Below, one piece after another: positions 47,598-56,677 of a stretch of DNA of 64,000 nucleotides. Position 1 is the first letter of the stretch, and every line of letters begins with the position of its first letter. Source of the DNA: Allosphingosinicella vermicomposti (GTDB taxonomy: Bacteria; Pseudomonadota; Alphaproteobacteria; Sphingomonadales; Sphingomonadaceae); assembly GCF_003012815.1 (NCBI RefSeq), contig NZ_PXYJ01000001.1, positions 1,116,001-1,180,000 of the forward strand, written 5' to 3'. The position numbers and the translations under genes are program-made. The notes beneath the pieces were generated by a model that was given only the letters and a program-made list of their open reading frames with translations, had not been told where the DNA came from and ran no database searches.

Positions 47598-48518
47598 GAA
47601 TCACTTACCCCCGAAGTTCGGCCAAGCGAACCTCGTTACGTGCAGCAGGCACTGCCGCTCAATAGGCACGACGACGGCCTGCCACCACTCAAGGGTCAGC
47701 TCCTCAAATGGATCGGCAACAAGCAGAAGTTCGCGAAAGAGATCATTTCGTACCTGCCCAAGGACTTCGGTGCATACCACGAGCCTTTTCTGGGAAGTGG
47801 GGCTGTGCTCGCACACCTAGCCCCCAGCCGAGGTGTGGCATCGGACATCTTCAAGCCGCTCGTGGAGATCTGGCAGCAGCTTCACAACGATACTGAGGAG
47901 CTGATTCGTTGGTACGCTGACCGCCACGCTCTGGTGGCGACCATGGGCAAGGAGGCGGCTTATGAGAAGGTGAAGGCTTCTTATAATGCTGGTCCAAACG
48001 GGGCTGATCTGCTGTTTCTATCCCGCGTCTGCTACGGCGGGGTGGTGCGGTTTCGGAAGGCCGACGGCTACATGAGCACCCCCTGTGGCCCACACAAACC
48101 GATGTCCCCGGAGAGCTTCGCTGAACGAGCGCGCGTCTGGGCGGCTCGCACGCGATCTGTCGAGTTCCTGCACGCGGATTTCGAAGAGACGATGAGACGA
48201 GCGCAGGCCGGAGACGTATGCTATCTGGACCCGCCGTATGCTGACAGCCAGGCGATCCTATATGGCGCCCAACGGTTCAGCTTAAACCGATTGTTTGAAG
48301 TAGTAGAGGACTGCAAAAGACGCGGTGTGCGGGTCGCACTTAGTCTCGATGGGACCAAGAAGTCCGGGGACAAAAAAGTAGCGCTACCGATTCCTCATGG
48401 ATTGTTCGAGCGCGAAGTGTACGTCCAGATCGGTCGATCTATGCTGCGGCGGTTTCAGATGGACGGACAAAGCCTAGAGGCTGAGCTTGTTACCGATCGC
48501 CTGCTCCTCACCTACTAG
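47547..48518 (+). CDS. Dam-type DNA adenine methyltransferase
   Basis: A 323-residue alpha-class (D12) N6-adenine methyltransferase. Signature elements: KWIGNKQKFA at 54-63, SAM motif FLGSGA at 81-86, and catalytic DPPY at 228-231. It has an N-terminal extension of ~45 residues. The partner nuclease gene diverges with overlapping 5' ends, so this looks like a complete restriction-modification pair; a GATC-like target is possible but not established. Confidence 0.88.
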   Translation: MRPKPLVESFEVVVPLHESLTPEVRPSEPRYVQQALPLNRHDDGLPPLKGQLLKWIGNKQKFAKEIISYLPKDFGAYHEPFLGSGAVLAHLAPSRGVASDIFKPLVEIWQQLHNDTEELIRWYADRHALVATMGKEAAYEKVKASYNAGPNGADLLFLSRVCYGGVVRFRKADGYMSTPCGPHKPMSPESFAERARVWAARTRSVEFLHADFEETMRRAQAGDVCYLDPPYADSQAILYGAQRFSLNRLFEVVEDCKRRGVRVALSLDGTKKSGDKKVALPIPHGLFEREVYVQIGRSMLRRFQMDGQSLEAELVTDRLLLTY

Positions 48519-48561
48519 CTCGGCACGAGTGTGAACGCCAGCCTCTGTCGGTCACAGGCTT

Positions 48562-48699
48562 TTATCTCAACCAGGGTCGCATATATTCGTCAGCAAGCAT
48601 CGCGTGGACCTTCGCGGCCTTGGGGTGAGTAGCACGCGCCGCCGCAGTCACCTCCTCTAGGCATCGGCGCGCGTAGTATTCAACGTCAGACTCGACCAC
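48562..48699 (-). CDS. Small conserved hypothetical protein
   Basis: About 45 residues with the pattern VEYYARRCLEEVTAAARATHPKAAKVHAMLADEY, a helical hairpin. The pattern recalls small alphaproteobacterial proteins of unknown function that read YYxxRAxxEx...AxHPxAxxxHxxLAxxY. I place the start at the GTG at 48699, eight bases after GGAG; an ATG at 48747 would add 16 residues. Function unknown. Confidence 0.5.
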   Translation of the reverse strand: MVESDVEYYARRCLEEVTAAARATHPKAAKVHAMLADEYMRPWLR

Positions 48700-48903
48700 A
48701 GTCACACTCCACTCGCGTTCATTGAGCCAACAGGAGCTAAGTATCAATAAGCGGCACCTGCTCTGCGCTTACGACGCTCTTCCGCATCCGAGGCCGCGGC
48801 TGGATTACCATGGCGACAGGCATCTAGCACCAGAGCTGTCCTGATTGGATGTTTGATGCGCCCAGCGACGCCCCCTGCTTGGCTGCTTCAGCAGGAGGTT
48901 CGC

Positions 48904-49170
48904 ATGGTAAGATGGCCAGAAATGGACAACCCAGAGTTTCTCGAATTTCTTACAGAGGTCGGCAGTTCTGAAATGCTCGTCCGCATCGCGCGCGAAACTG
49001 CGGAGGACGATCTAATTGAGAGCATCAACGGCGACCAATTTCGCGCGTGGAAAGAAGCGCAGTACGACCGACTGGTACGCGCAGCGCTTGTCAAAACACT
49101 CCAGAAGCCGTTCCGCGAACCGGGGGTAGACCCTGCCATTATATTGTTGCCCGGCGATTTGCAGGACTGA
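48904..49170 (+). CDS. Small acidic hypothetical protein
   Basis: An 88-residue helical acidic protein (MVRWPEMDNPEFLEFLTEV...). The ATG at 48904 follows AGGAGG at good spacing, better than the GTG-rich upstream. It has no recognised domain and no signal peptide. It stands alone between a small minus-strand gene and a secreted protein. Confidence 0.55.
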   Translation: MVRWPEMDNPEFLEFLTEVGSSEMLVRIARETAEDDLIESINGDQFRAWKEAQYDRLVRAALVKTLQKPFREPGVDPAIILLPGDLQD

Positions 49171-49260
49171 GGACAGGCCCCCAATCGAAGGAGCGAGGCA
49201 CCGAAAGTAGCGCTAGAAGCGGAGGAGCATGCCCCCCCCCCCCCGACGCTGCGCACGTGG

Positions 49261-50004
49261 TCAATCGATGACACTGAGACGCAGATGAGTCGTGGATGGA
49301 ACTAGGCGGCCATCCGCAAACGCAGGGCGGTAGCGCATCAGCAACCGAGCCTTTCTACAGATCGCCTGGTCGGCCCCCTCATTTCCTATGCTGGATACAA
49401 CGTCGCAGGCGCTTACTAGCCCTTCCTGTGACACTGTCAGCGCCGCATCGAAGGTGCCCCGAATGCCATAAGTGCCTTCGAGAAGAGCGTCTGTGCTAAC
49501 CGGGGCGAATAATCTAGGTCCGGAGTTGACAGGGGCTTTGGTGTTGCGGTGAACTAGCGCGCCATCCTCAAGCTCTTCTTCGTCAGTAAGCAAGGCATGG
49601 CGCTTGGCTTGGGCGCGCTGAAGACTCCATGTCTGCGCCGTGTCCATATTCATTTTCAGTAAGGTGGCTTGTTCCGCCTGGCCTTTGCACGTTCGCCATG
49701 CCCTGGTCTCGTTCAGCTTCTTGATACCAGACTCCCGCATACGCACTGCGGTGTTCCGCGCTTCACCCTCGAGTCCCGCGATCACTTTGTTGAAGTTGGC
49801 TGTACTCAAGCACGCACTATTAAGGCTGGCATCAGCGAGCGCGTCGATCATCGAGCGATGGGCAGTTACCAGTTGGTCCAACCTGCTTGTGTAGAAGCGG
49901 CTGATTGGCTCAGAAAAAGCAGCGTGGTGACAAAAGAATGCCGCACCTATCAGAAGACGAAGGCATCCTCCTAAACTGATTGTTCGCGCTGATTTCGATC
50001 TCAT
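49261..50004 (-). CDS. Secreted protein with TonB-C-terminal-like domain
   Basis: A 247-residue protein with a signal peptide (ISLGGCLRLLIGAAFFCHHAAFS) and a last ~85 residues resembling a TonB C-terminal fold: YGIRGTFDAALTVSQEGLVSACDVVSS...A-I-CRKARLLMRYRPAFADGRLV. Such domains also occur in proteins unrelated to energy transduction. There is no N-terminal ExbD-interacting segment. AAGGTGGAG precedes the ATG. Its place in the island is unexplained. Confidence 0.65.
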   Translation of the reverse strand: MRSKSARTISLGGCLRLLIGAAFFCHHAAFSEPISRFYTSRLDQLVTAHRSMIDALADASLNSACLSTANFNKVIAGLEGEARNTAVRMRESGIKKLNETRAWRTCKGQAEQATLLKMNMDTAQTWSLQRAQAKRHALLTDEEELEDGALVHRNTKAPVNSGPRLFAPVSTDALLEGTYGIRGTFDAALTVSQEGLVSACDVVSSIGNEGADQAICRKARLLMRYRPAFADGRLVPSTTHLRLSVID

Positions 50005-50512
50005 GTGTCCGCTCCACCTTGAAAATGGAGCGTCCCGGTCAAAGCCGGGTGTTGGAATCCCCGCGCATAGCTCAGGGCACCGCTACCTTTGGGCGCGAGC
50101 CTTGGACATACGCAGCGGTCACCCGGCCGAGAAATTCGACCGAGCTATGCGTCAAGGGGATTCCACGCCCCACGTCCGGAGTTTGCCGGACGCGCACACT
50201 GCTTGCCACGATGTTAGGAGGCAATTCAAGGAGTGCCCGCGGACATTCGGCCGTTTGCACGCTGGGGCCGCGATGGGGGCGGAAGCCGGCTAGGTGCGAC
50301 CTCTGGGGAGCGGGAGAGGCTTCGTCGAGCTTCTTCATGCCGTGCCCAGTAGACACCGCCGCGGCCATCGTTTTCTCAGCGTCTATACGACGTCGGGTGG
50401 GCTTCCAGGCGGGGACGACATGGCGGGCCATCCGATCGGGTTGGGCCCAAGGTTCGGGTACCGCCCCCTTCGGGTCGTCAGTCGATCTGCTTCAGGAAGC
50501 ACATACCGTCCG
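50005..50512. other. 508-base gap with a large imperfect inverted repeat
   Basis: No convincing gene. At 50030-50192 the two halves form a long imperfect dyad: GGAATCCCC (50054-50062) with GGGGATTCC (50156-50164), GCATAGCTC (50065-50073) with GAGCTATGC (50142-50150), ACCGCT (50079-50084) with AGCGGT (50114-50119), and outer hairpins CCCGG-TCAAAG-CCGGG and CGTCCGG-AGTTTG-CCGGACG. The rest, 50195-50512, shows nothing I can identify. Confidence 0.6.
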
Positions 50513-52399
50513 TCAACCGGCACGCGAGTAGTCGTGTTCGTAGGCGTCGCGAGCCAAGAACCGACTGTAGGCGTTCAAGAGTGAGGTCGCTAGGGGATCG
50601 CGGATCCGGCCGCGCCGACGGATCGGATAGCTGTAGGCACCCTTATCATAGGCGCCATACTTGACGAACCCCTTCTTGGGCGACGCCCGCGGGACGACCG
50701 CGGCGGCCAGAAGGTCGGCGACCGCATCCTTGTGCGCCTTTCGCGCATCCTCGATCTGCCTGCTCACCTTGCCGAAATGCGCCCTCAGCTTGCCCTCACG
50801 CTTCTCCCACGACCTACTGGGAAGGCTCAGGTCCGGATCGGCCTCGGCGCCGAGCTGGCAGGCGCCGTCCTTGTTCAATACGGCGAGGTCCAGCACATGC
50901 AGGTTGGCGGGTGTGGCGTCGGCCAACAGGACCGCGGCGGATTGCGCGCCATTGTGGTCGTAATGATCAAGCGAGAAGGTCAAGCCATCCTTCATCGCCG
51001 CTTCAACGCCTAACTCCCGGGTGCGCAGCGGCGCGAGAACAGCGACCTTGAAGTTGTCTTCGCGCGCCCGCTCGCCATTGCTGCGGACCATCAGGTCGCA
51101 GGGTTGAGCGATCAGTACCCAGAGCTTGAGATTGGCCCCCTCCCCGATCTCAAACAAGTCGCCGTTCCGCAACGGGTCGTTATAGCCGTTGACCAGCTCA
51201 TCGCTCTCGTAGAGCTCTTCCCACCGCAACTTGTGCAGCCGCTCCTGCGAGGTGGCCGACAGCTCACGGCCGATGTCGGCGATGTCCTTTACGGTCCGCG
51301 CTGCGGCCGAAAAATCGCTCACCCTAGCCTGCTGCAGGATCTGGGTCTTCACCTGGTCCTTTTGGATGATCCCATACAGGCGGATCAATGTCTCCAGTTC
51401 CGAGACTCCCTCCGTCTCAGACGATTTCACGATCATGTGCTCGAAATCGATCGGATCAAGATCCGAGAATCGTTCAAGGGCGTCTTCCAGCGCTTTCTCG
51501 AAGGCGTCGGCCGCCAGATTCTTCATTGTCTGGCTGTAGGTGTTGATCAGGGTCCGATAGACGGCGCCGTAAAAGGTTGGCGCGTCGTCCAAGGTGGCCT
51601 TGGCGATCGGCATGAAGAACCGAAGGTCCAACTTCTCGGACTTCTCCAGCCTACGCCAGGAAGCCACCTCCTCGTCCTTGTCGACGGTGTGGGTCAGCAT
51701 TCCGCAGAACCAGCGCGTGCCGAACCCGGCCCGCTCCTTCTCAGCCATGTCGCGAATGATGTCCGAACCTTTATGGAAACCCAGGCCGGCGTCATCGACC
51801 TCAAGTTCCTGGTCGAACAGGAAGAGTGTCCGACGCTCCTCAGTACATTCTGCGATCAAGGCGGCCCGCCGCTCATACCATGCCTGGGGCGTCAGCAGAT
51901 GCGCCGTCGTTTCGTCGGGTAGGAGATCCTGGAGCCGCCCCAGGGCCTCGCGTTCCGCGGCGTCCTCGCTTTGGGCGGAGAGCACTGCGCGAAGCTCCGC
52001 CAGCTTATCGCCGTCGAGTTCCGCCAGTCGTGCCGCTAGCTGCTCCTGCAGCGCATCATTTTCCAGGTTCAATAAGACGCCGACGAAAAACGGAGCTAGC
52101 GCCTCGCTCGCTTCGGGTTTCGCCGCCAGGGCCTTGATGACTGCGCCCGCGTCGGTCTGAAGTTCGGCCTTGTCATCGACGAAAACGATCTTAGCGATCT
52201 TCAGATGGGCGAAGAGCTGGGCAAGCTTGCTGCGCGCGTCATCCCCCTCCGGCGCCACCGCCTCGGCGGCCGGCTGCGAGGGTGACGTTGTCACTGCAAA
52301 AACCGTGTCGCCGGCTGCAACAGACTCTGGCGTGACGAGATTGAGCGCAGCAGGCGCCGGGGTTACGTTGGGCGCCTTCGGCTTGGGTTCGTTAGCCAT
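50513..52399 (-). CDS. Large protein with atypical receiver-like domain
   Basis: A ~628-residue protein, last of a three-gene operon. Its N-terminal third resembles a response-regulator receiver with a large insertion: acidic pair Asp75-Asp76 (KIVFVDDK), candidate phospho-acceptor Asp196 (LFLFDQEL), Thr236/Thr238 (CGMLTHT), and Lys267 (MPIAK). The ~120 residues between the first two points are about twice the usual spacing. The C-terminal ~350 residues are helical then mixed (LWVLIAQPCDLMVR) with no family I know. The ATG at 52399 overlaps the end of the GHKL gene by eight bases. Confidence 0.7.
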   Translation of the reverse strand: MANEPKPKAPNVTPAPAALNLVTPESVAAGDTVFAVTTSPSQPAAEAVAPEGDDARSKLAQLFAHLKIAKIVFVDDKAELQTDAGAVIKALAAKPEASEALAPFFVGVLLNLENDALQEQLAARLAELDGDKLAELRAVLSAQSEDAAEREALGRLQDLLPDETTAHLLTPQAWYERRAALIAECTEERRTLFLFDQELEVDDAGLGFHKGSDIIRDMAEKERAGFGTRWFCGMLTHTVDKDEEVASWRRLEKSEKLDLRFFMPIAKATLDDAPTFYGAVYRTLINTYSQTMKNLAADAFEKALEDALERFSDLDPIDFEHMIVKSSETEGVSELETLIRLYGIIQKDQVKTQILQQARVSDFSAAARTVKDIADIGRELSATSQERLHKLRWEELYESDELVNGYNDPLRNGDLFEIGEGANLKLWVLIAQPCDLMVRSNGERAREDNFKVAVLAPLRTRELGVEAAMKDGLTFSLDHYDHNGAQSAAVLLADATPANLHVLDLAVLNKDGACQLGAEADPDLSLPSRSWEKREGKLRAHFGKVSRQIEDARKAHKDAVADLLAAAVVPRASPKKGFVKYGAYDKGAYSYPIRRRGRIRDPLATSLLNAYSRFLARDAYEHDYSRAG

Positions 52400-54872
52400 C
52401 GATAATCCCTGAGAGATCCAACTCGAAGATGTATCGGCGGTCTTGGGGGTTGCGATCACTTAGCAGAGCGATGCTGCAGCCCATAGACTCCAAAATCTGG
52501 GCGCTTATGAACAAGCCAAGACCCCGCCCCTCGTCTTTTGGTTTCAAGGTGATGAAGGGCTCGAACAGGACGTCCTCGACGGCCGGGTCCACTCCGCCGG
52601 CGTTGTCCCAGACACGAAGCCGGGGCGCGGCGTAGGCGATCGAGAGCTTGGGGCGGAAGGCCTTGTCGCGGGATTGAACTTCGGCAAGCCAGTACTCGGC
52701 GTTCAGCAGAACATTGTCGATGACCTGCGTAAGTCGCCCTCGATTGGTCTTCACGGCAAAATCGACGCTGCCCGCCTCGATTTCCGTTTCGATACCGCAG
52801 TTGGTCCAACGGTCGGCGAAGTGTTCGCGAATTTGATCGACGAGGCCGCCGACCTTGAATCTCTCGATCTTATCGCGCTGATAGCGCAGTGACGGCGACA
52901 GATGGCCGATCTGCCGACGAAGCGCTGAGGCTGCGGCGGTCACGTCCTGACCCAGGACCAACAAGTCGGCGTTCGGGGGTGACGCTTTGCGCGCGCGAGC
53001 AATTGCGGCTGCGGCCTTCTGCATTAGCCGGTCGGTCTGGTTCTGCACCTCGTGTGATAGCGCTTCCGCGAGTAGGCCAAGACCGGCAAGTTCGGAGAAA
53101 TCCTGGAGCTGGTCATTCAGCACGTCGAGCCGCGGCGACAATGTCCCCACTATGTCGGCGAGATCCTTGGCCTCTTCGGCGTAGCCCGAAAGTTGGCCGA
53201 ACAGCGCCTGAGAGGCTTCAAGCGCCTGATTGGCTTCGGTCAACAAGTCGGCAAGTTCGCGCTCCGCCGCGCTCGATAAAATCGGGGCCTGTTTGATCCT
53301 GCTCGTAACCGCCGCGATCTTGCTGCGGGCAGCAGTGGTATTGGCCTCCAGCGCCTGTGCGGAACGGCTGTAGGTGGACAGTCGGCGGGCCACAACTTCG
53401 GCGTCGGCAATCGCCTTACGGCCGCCCTCGAAGGGCTTAGAGCGCGCGGGTAGATCAGCCTTGTAGGTGTTGAAGTTGCGTCGCGTCCATTCGTAGAAGC
53501 CGCCGATGACCTCAACAGTTTGCATCATCAAGCGCCGGAAATTGTGGGAATAGGGATTGGCGACGAAGCCTTCACGATCGGTCTTTTCTTTTAGGTTGCC
53601 GTTAGCGGCTTCGCTTATCGAGACGAACCCTAGGACGTTCTGCGGACGCAGACCGTAGTAGGATGTTGCGCTCGTCTGCTGAGCGCTGAGCCGCAGCCAA
53701 TCCTCGCCATTCAGCCCATAGGGCTTAATGGCGAATCCGTCGCGAAACACCTTGATGCCCGCGTGGAGCTGGACGATCTGGCGCACTTCGTGGGCGTTGG
53801 CTAAGCCGCCAAGCTTGGCGCCAACCTCGTCGCCGCGGAGCAGGAACTCGTCGATCTCAGCGTGGAACGGGCCGGGATCGGCGACAATGGCGTCGCCATC
53901 GCCTTCCCCCGGAACCGTCTCGACCTTCGCAAGGGACGACAGCGGCAGACGGTATCTGAACTCTAGGAAATAGTTCGGATCGTCGCTGTAGTTAAACTCT
54001 ACCGGCGCTTTGCGAGCCTTCAGATACTCATAGAACGCGCGGCCATTGTCGCGGGCCAACAGTTGGTCGAACGAGTCCTGGTCCTGATTGCCACGGAGCT
54101 TCACAAGCCGGAACTTGCCCCTGAGGTCCATCTGCCCGTCGACGAAGTCGACTACAAACTTGGCGACGGCCGCGCCGCGCACCTTGGTGGAGACCTGGCC
54201 AAGGTCGATCGGCCGGCCATCAATGCGCAGCGTCACTAGGAACGGCCGGGCCTCAGCGAACGGTGAGATGATCTGGGAGAGGTCAGCGATCAGCTTTTCC
54301 ACGGCGCCGCCGCGCCAGACATCTGGATTGCGCAAGTCCGAGATGACCAGCATCGTGCCCTTCGCCCGGCCAGTGGCCGCTGGCTCAATGGTCACCGGTA
54401 CCTCGCTGAGACTCTTATCGTCGGTAAAGGCGTTCCAAGCGAAAGCGACGTGCTGCGTCGCAGCCTGACCGTCCTTGCGCGTATATAGTTCCAGGTTCTG
54501 CCCTAGTTTCTGGGTGCTGAGCCGCCCCAAGCCTTTGTCGCCGAGGGGGGTGCGCCCCTTGGGCGTCACGCCTCCGGCCGCCTTCAAAACGCGCTTCCCC
54601 GACAGCGAGATCATCAGCCAGCCGCGCTCGATATCATCCCGGTCCATACCCATGCCGTCATCTTCGATAGTGATGTAGCCGACGGCGTTTGGGAATTTAC
54701 CCTGCTCGCCAGGATGCGAGTCCACGGTATTGACCACCACGTGGGCGTAGTCGGCGTCCGCGTCATAGGCGTTCTTGACCAATTCGACGATGGCGGTGAC
54801 CTCGTCGGAGACCAGCTCGTCCCCCAGCTGGCGCACGACCGCTGCGCTGATATCGAAGTGTGGACCAACCAT
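52392..54872 (-). CDS. Double-GHKL ATPase with histidine-kinase-like core
   Basis: An 826-residue protein. The N-terminal GHKL domain has the N-box E30-LVKNAYDAD, G1 EDDGMGM (about 70-76) and G2 GDKGLGRLS (about 111-119), like Hsp90, MutL and MORC. Residues ~500-620 form long helices with a DHp-like H-box ALSHEVQNQ (His607). A second, kinase-type ATPase follows: DNVLLNAEYW, VWDNAGGVD and EGRGLGLFIS near 785. It starts four bases after the methyltransferase stop and overlaps the receiver-like gene, so the three are one operon. Confidence 0.85.
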   Translation of the reverse strand: MVGPHFDISAAVVRQLGDELVSDEVTAIVELVKNAYDADADYAHVVVNTVDSHPGEQGKFPNAVGYITIEDDGMGMDRDDIERGWLMISLSGKRVLKAAGGVTPKGRTPLGDKGLGRLSTQKLGQNLELYTRKDGQAATQHVAFAWNAFTDDKSLSEVPVTIEPAATGRAKGTMLVISDLRNPDVWRGGAVEKLIADLSQIISPFAEARPFLVTLRIDGRPIDLGQVSTKVRGAAVAKFVVDFVDGQMDLRGKFRLVKLRGNQDQDSFDQLLARDNGRAFYEYLKARKAPVEFNYSDDPNYFLEFRYRLPLSSLAKVETVPGEGDGDAIVADPGPFHAEIDEFLLRGDEVGAKLGGLANAHEVRQIVQLHAGIKVFRDGFAIKPYGLNGEDWLRLSAQQTSATSYYGLRPQNVLGFVSISEAANGNLKEKTDREGFVANPYSHNFRRLMMQTVEVIGGFYEWTRRNFNTYKADLPARSKPFEGGRKAIADAEVVARRLSTYSRSAQALEANTTAARSKIAAVTSRIKQAPILSSAAERELADLLTEANQALEASQALFGQLSGYAEEAKDLADIVGTLSPRLDVLNDQLQDFSELAGLGLLAEALSHEVQNQTDRLMQKAAAAIARARKASPPNADLLVLGQDVTAAASALRRQIGHLSPSLRYQRDKIERFKVGGLVDQIREHFADRWTNCGIETEIEAGSVDFAVKTNRGRLTQVIDNVLLNAEYWLAEVQSRDKAFRPKLSIAYAAPRLRVWDNAGGVDPAVEDVLFEPFITLKPKDEGRGLGLFISAQILESMGCSIALLSDRNPQDRRYIFELDLSGIIDG

Positions 54873-54876
54873 GCGA

Positions 54877-56262
54877 CTAGCTCTCGACTTTGCGGGCTAG
54901 GAGGATCTTTTCCTCCCGCATGGTCGCCGAGCTCGCGTTTCGATCCGGCATGCGCTTGTGATGGATGCGCCGGGTCAGGGTGGTCACCACCTTGCAGTTC
55001 AAGCCCTCCAGCAGCTCGCCGAGCACCAGATTGGTAGGCACCTGCTGACCAGCGATATTGCGATTGCCAACCGTCCAGATCATGTAGCTGTCGGGCTTCA
55101 TGACCCCAACGATGCTGTCGAGGCTGGCGCCGAAATCGCGATAGAAGCGAATAAGTCGGCTGCGGCCGTCATCGGGCTTGGCCGGCAAGCCATCGGCGAA
55201 GCGCTTCAATTTGGGCGACGCTTCCAGGAGCTTGGCCTCGTCCCAGGCCGCATTCCCGGAGGCCCCGCCTAGGCTGCGCCGATCGATCTCTTGGGTGGTG
55301 CGCAAGGTTGCAATGTCGGCCGCAGGGTCGATATCCTTGAAGTCGATCCAGTGCAGCGGAAGATAGGAGTGCTGGCCGTAGGTGACCGTCGTTAGATTGT
55401 CGCCATAGGGCGGCGAGGTCATCAGGAGGTCGAAGGGCGCTGCATCGCTCCAGTAGTCCAAGACCTGCCGTGTATCGCCGACGCGGACCTCCGTCTCGCC
55501 GACATATTTGAAGGCCTTGATCTGCTTCGCCTCGCCCAGCCGGCGCCTAAAGGTGGAGAAGCTCGATGCGTTCTCTCGGGCGAGTTCACCAAACACCGCG
55601 ATCGGCGAGAGCGCACGCTTAGCGATCTCCTCAGCGGGACGGGCATGCAGCTTATAGGTTGAGGTGCGGTCGTTGCTGGTCAGTCGGACGGTCTCGGCCA
55701 GGGTCACCCATAGGAACCGGCGCACCCAGAGGTTGTCGCACGTGCGAATGGCCCGTCGCAGCCGCGACAGCTCTACCGCCACTTCTGGCTGAAACCACTT
55801 TTCACGGTTGGCCATCGCGGTTTCAATGGTTTTGCGGCCATCGGCCTTGGCCGTTGCGGCCACCTGTTCAGCGATGGCTCCGATGGAAAATTCTATGGTC
55901 CGGGCCGTCCGGACCCGGCTGATCAGCACCGCAAGGGGATTGATGTCGTTGCCGTAGACATCGAGCCCAAAGTGCATACCGCTGACCAGCGAGGTGCCCG
56001 AGCCTAGGAACGGGTCGTAGATCGACCGGACATCTGGCCGCGCTTCCAACACGGCCTCAAGGAGTCGGCGCTGGACTAGCGGGACCATCATCGCCGGATA
56101 CTGGAAGATGCGGTGAGCGCTATCGCTGCGGTCGCGATCCTTCAGGGACCAGAAGTCTGGGTCGGCGCCTTTGGTCTCCAGTAGCTTCAGTAGTTCGGCG
56201 TCGACGTCTTCCTGCGTGCGGACAGCTGGTCTGAGAGCGTCGCATTGCGCTAAAGGAGTCAT
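54877..56262 (-). CDS. Beta-class DNA methyltransferase (N4-cytosine or N6-adenine)
   Basis: A 461-residue methyltransferase. The SAM motif YDPFLGSGTSL (FLGSGT at 85-90) comes before a TSPPY catalytic motif at 282-286; the order I then IV and the Ser before PPY point to an N4-cytosine or beta-class N6-adenine enzyme. The insert between them is about 190 residues. ATG at 56262; AGGA about ten bases upstream. First gene of the operon with the GHKL and receiver-like proteins. Confidence 0.85.
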   Translation of the reverse strand: MTPLAQCDALRPAVRTQEDVDAELLKLLETKGADPDFWSLKDRDRSDSAHRIFQYPAMMVPLVQRRLLEAVLEARPDVRSIYDPFLGSGTSLVSGMHFGLDVYGNDINPLAVLISRVRTARTIEFSIGAIAEQVAATAKADGRKTIETAMANREKWFQPEVAVELSRLRRAIRTCDNLWVRRFLWVTLAETVRLTSNDRTSTYKLHARPAEEIAKRALSPIAVFGELARENASSFSTFRRRLGEAKQIKAFKYVGETEVRVGDTRQVLDYWSDAAPFDLLMTSPPYGDNLTTVTYGQHSYLPLHWIDFKDIDPAADIATLRTTQEIDRRSLGGASGNAAWDEAKLLEASPKLKRFADGLPAKPDDGRSRLIRFYRDFGASLDSIVGVMKPDSYMIWTVGNRNIAGQQVPTNLVLGELLEGLNCKVVTTLTRRIHHKRMPDRNASSATMREEKILLARKVES

Positions 56263-56578
56263 CAAGCGCTCGTCCTGAAGTCAGCCCGGGTCACCCCGTG
56301 GGCGATGATCGCGAATATCGGGATAACCTTGCCAGACCTCCGGCCTCCACCCCTTAGGGCCTGACGATAGCGGCATAGTTTGCTTCCGTGAAGTCCCCTC
56401 CCCAGGTCAAGCCGAGGCCGGCCGCAAGCCACTGCGTCGTCGCCCCGTGCGAGCCTTTTCTCTTATGCCCCGATCCAGCGTACGCGCCACGTTGGCGGCA
56501 CGAAGTGCACTGCGCCTCGCCCCTAGCCGGGTCTCAATACACAAGCATAATGGGACGGTTCGACTCGAGGATACGCAC
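56263..56578. other. Divergent control region between methyltransferase and nuclease-like gene
   Basis: About 316 bases with no gene that I can support. It must hold promoters for the minus-strand methyltransferase operon and the plus-strand nuclease-like gene. I see no clear operator repeat. Confidence 0.4.
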
Positions 56579-56677
56579 ATGCAGCTAGCGCCGAGGAAGA
56601 TAAAAGAGGCTTCGGAGCCCCTGAAGCGCCGGCGTCCAGCACTAACTGCCGCGGACGGACGCGATGACTCCGATTAG
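56579..56677 (+). CDS. Possible leader peptide upstream of the nuclease-like gene
   Basis: A 32-codon frame (MQLAPRKIKEASEPLKRRRP...) whose ATG follows CGAGGA at eight bases. Its stop lies 14 bases inside the next gene, so it could couple translation to it. The peptide is short, basic and unremarkable; it may be chance. Confidence 0.3.
   Translation: MQLAPRKIKEASEPLKRRRPALTAADGRDDSD

Noticed and set aside
49980-50531. Overlapping open frames on both strands in the gap before the receiver-like gene
   Set aside because: They have no ribosome-binding site, no known motif and cross a large inverted repeat. I treat the region as non-coding.
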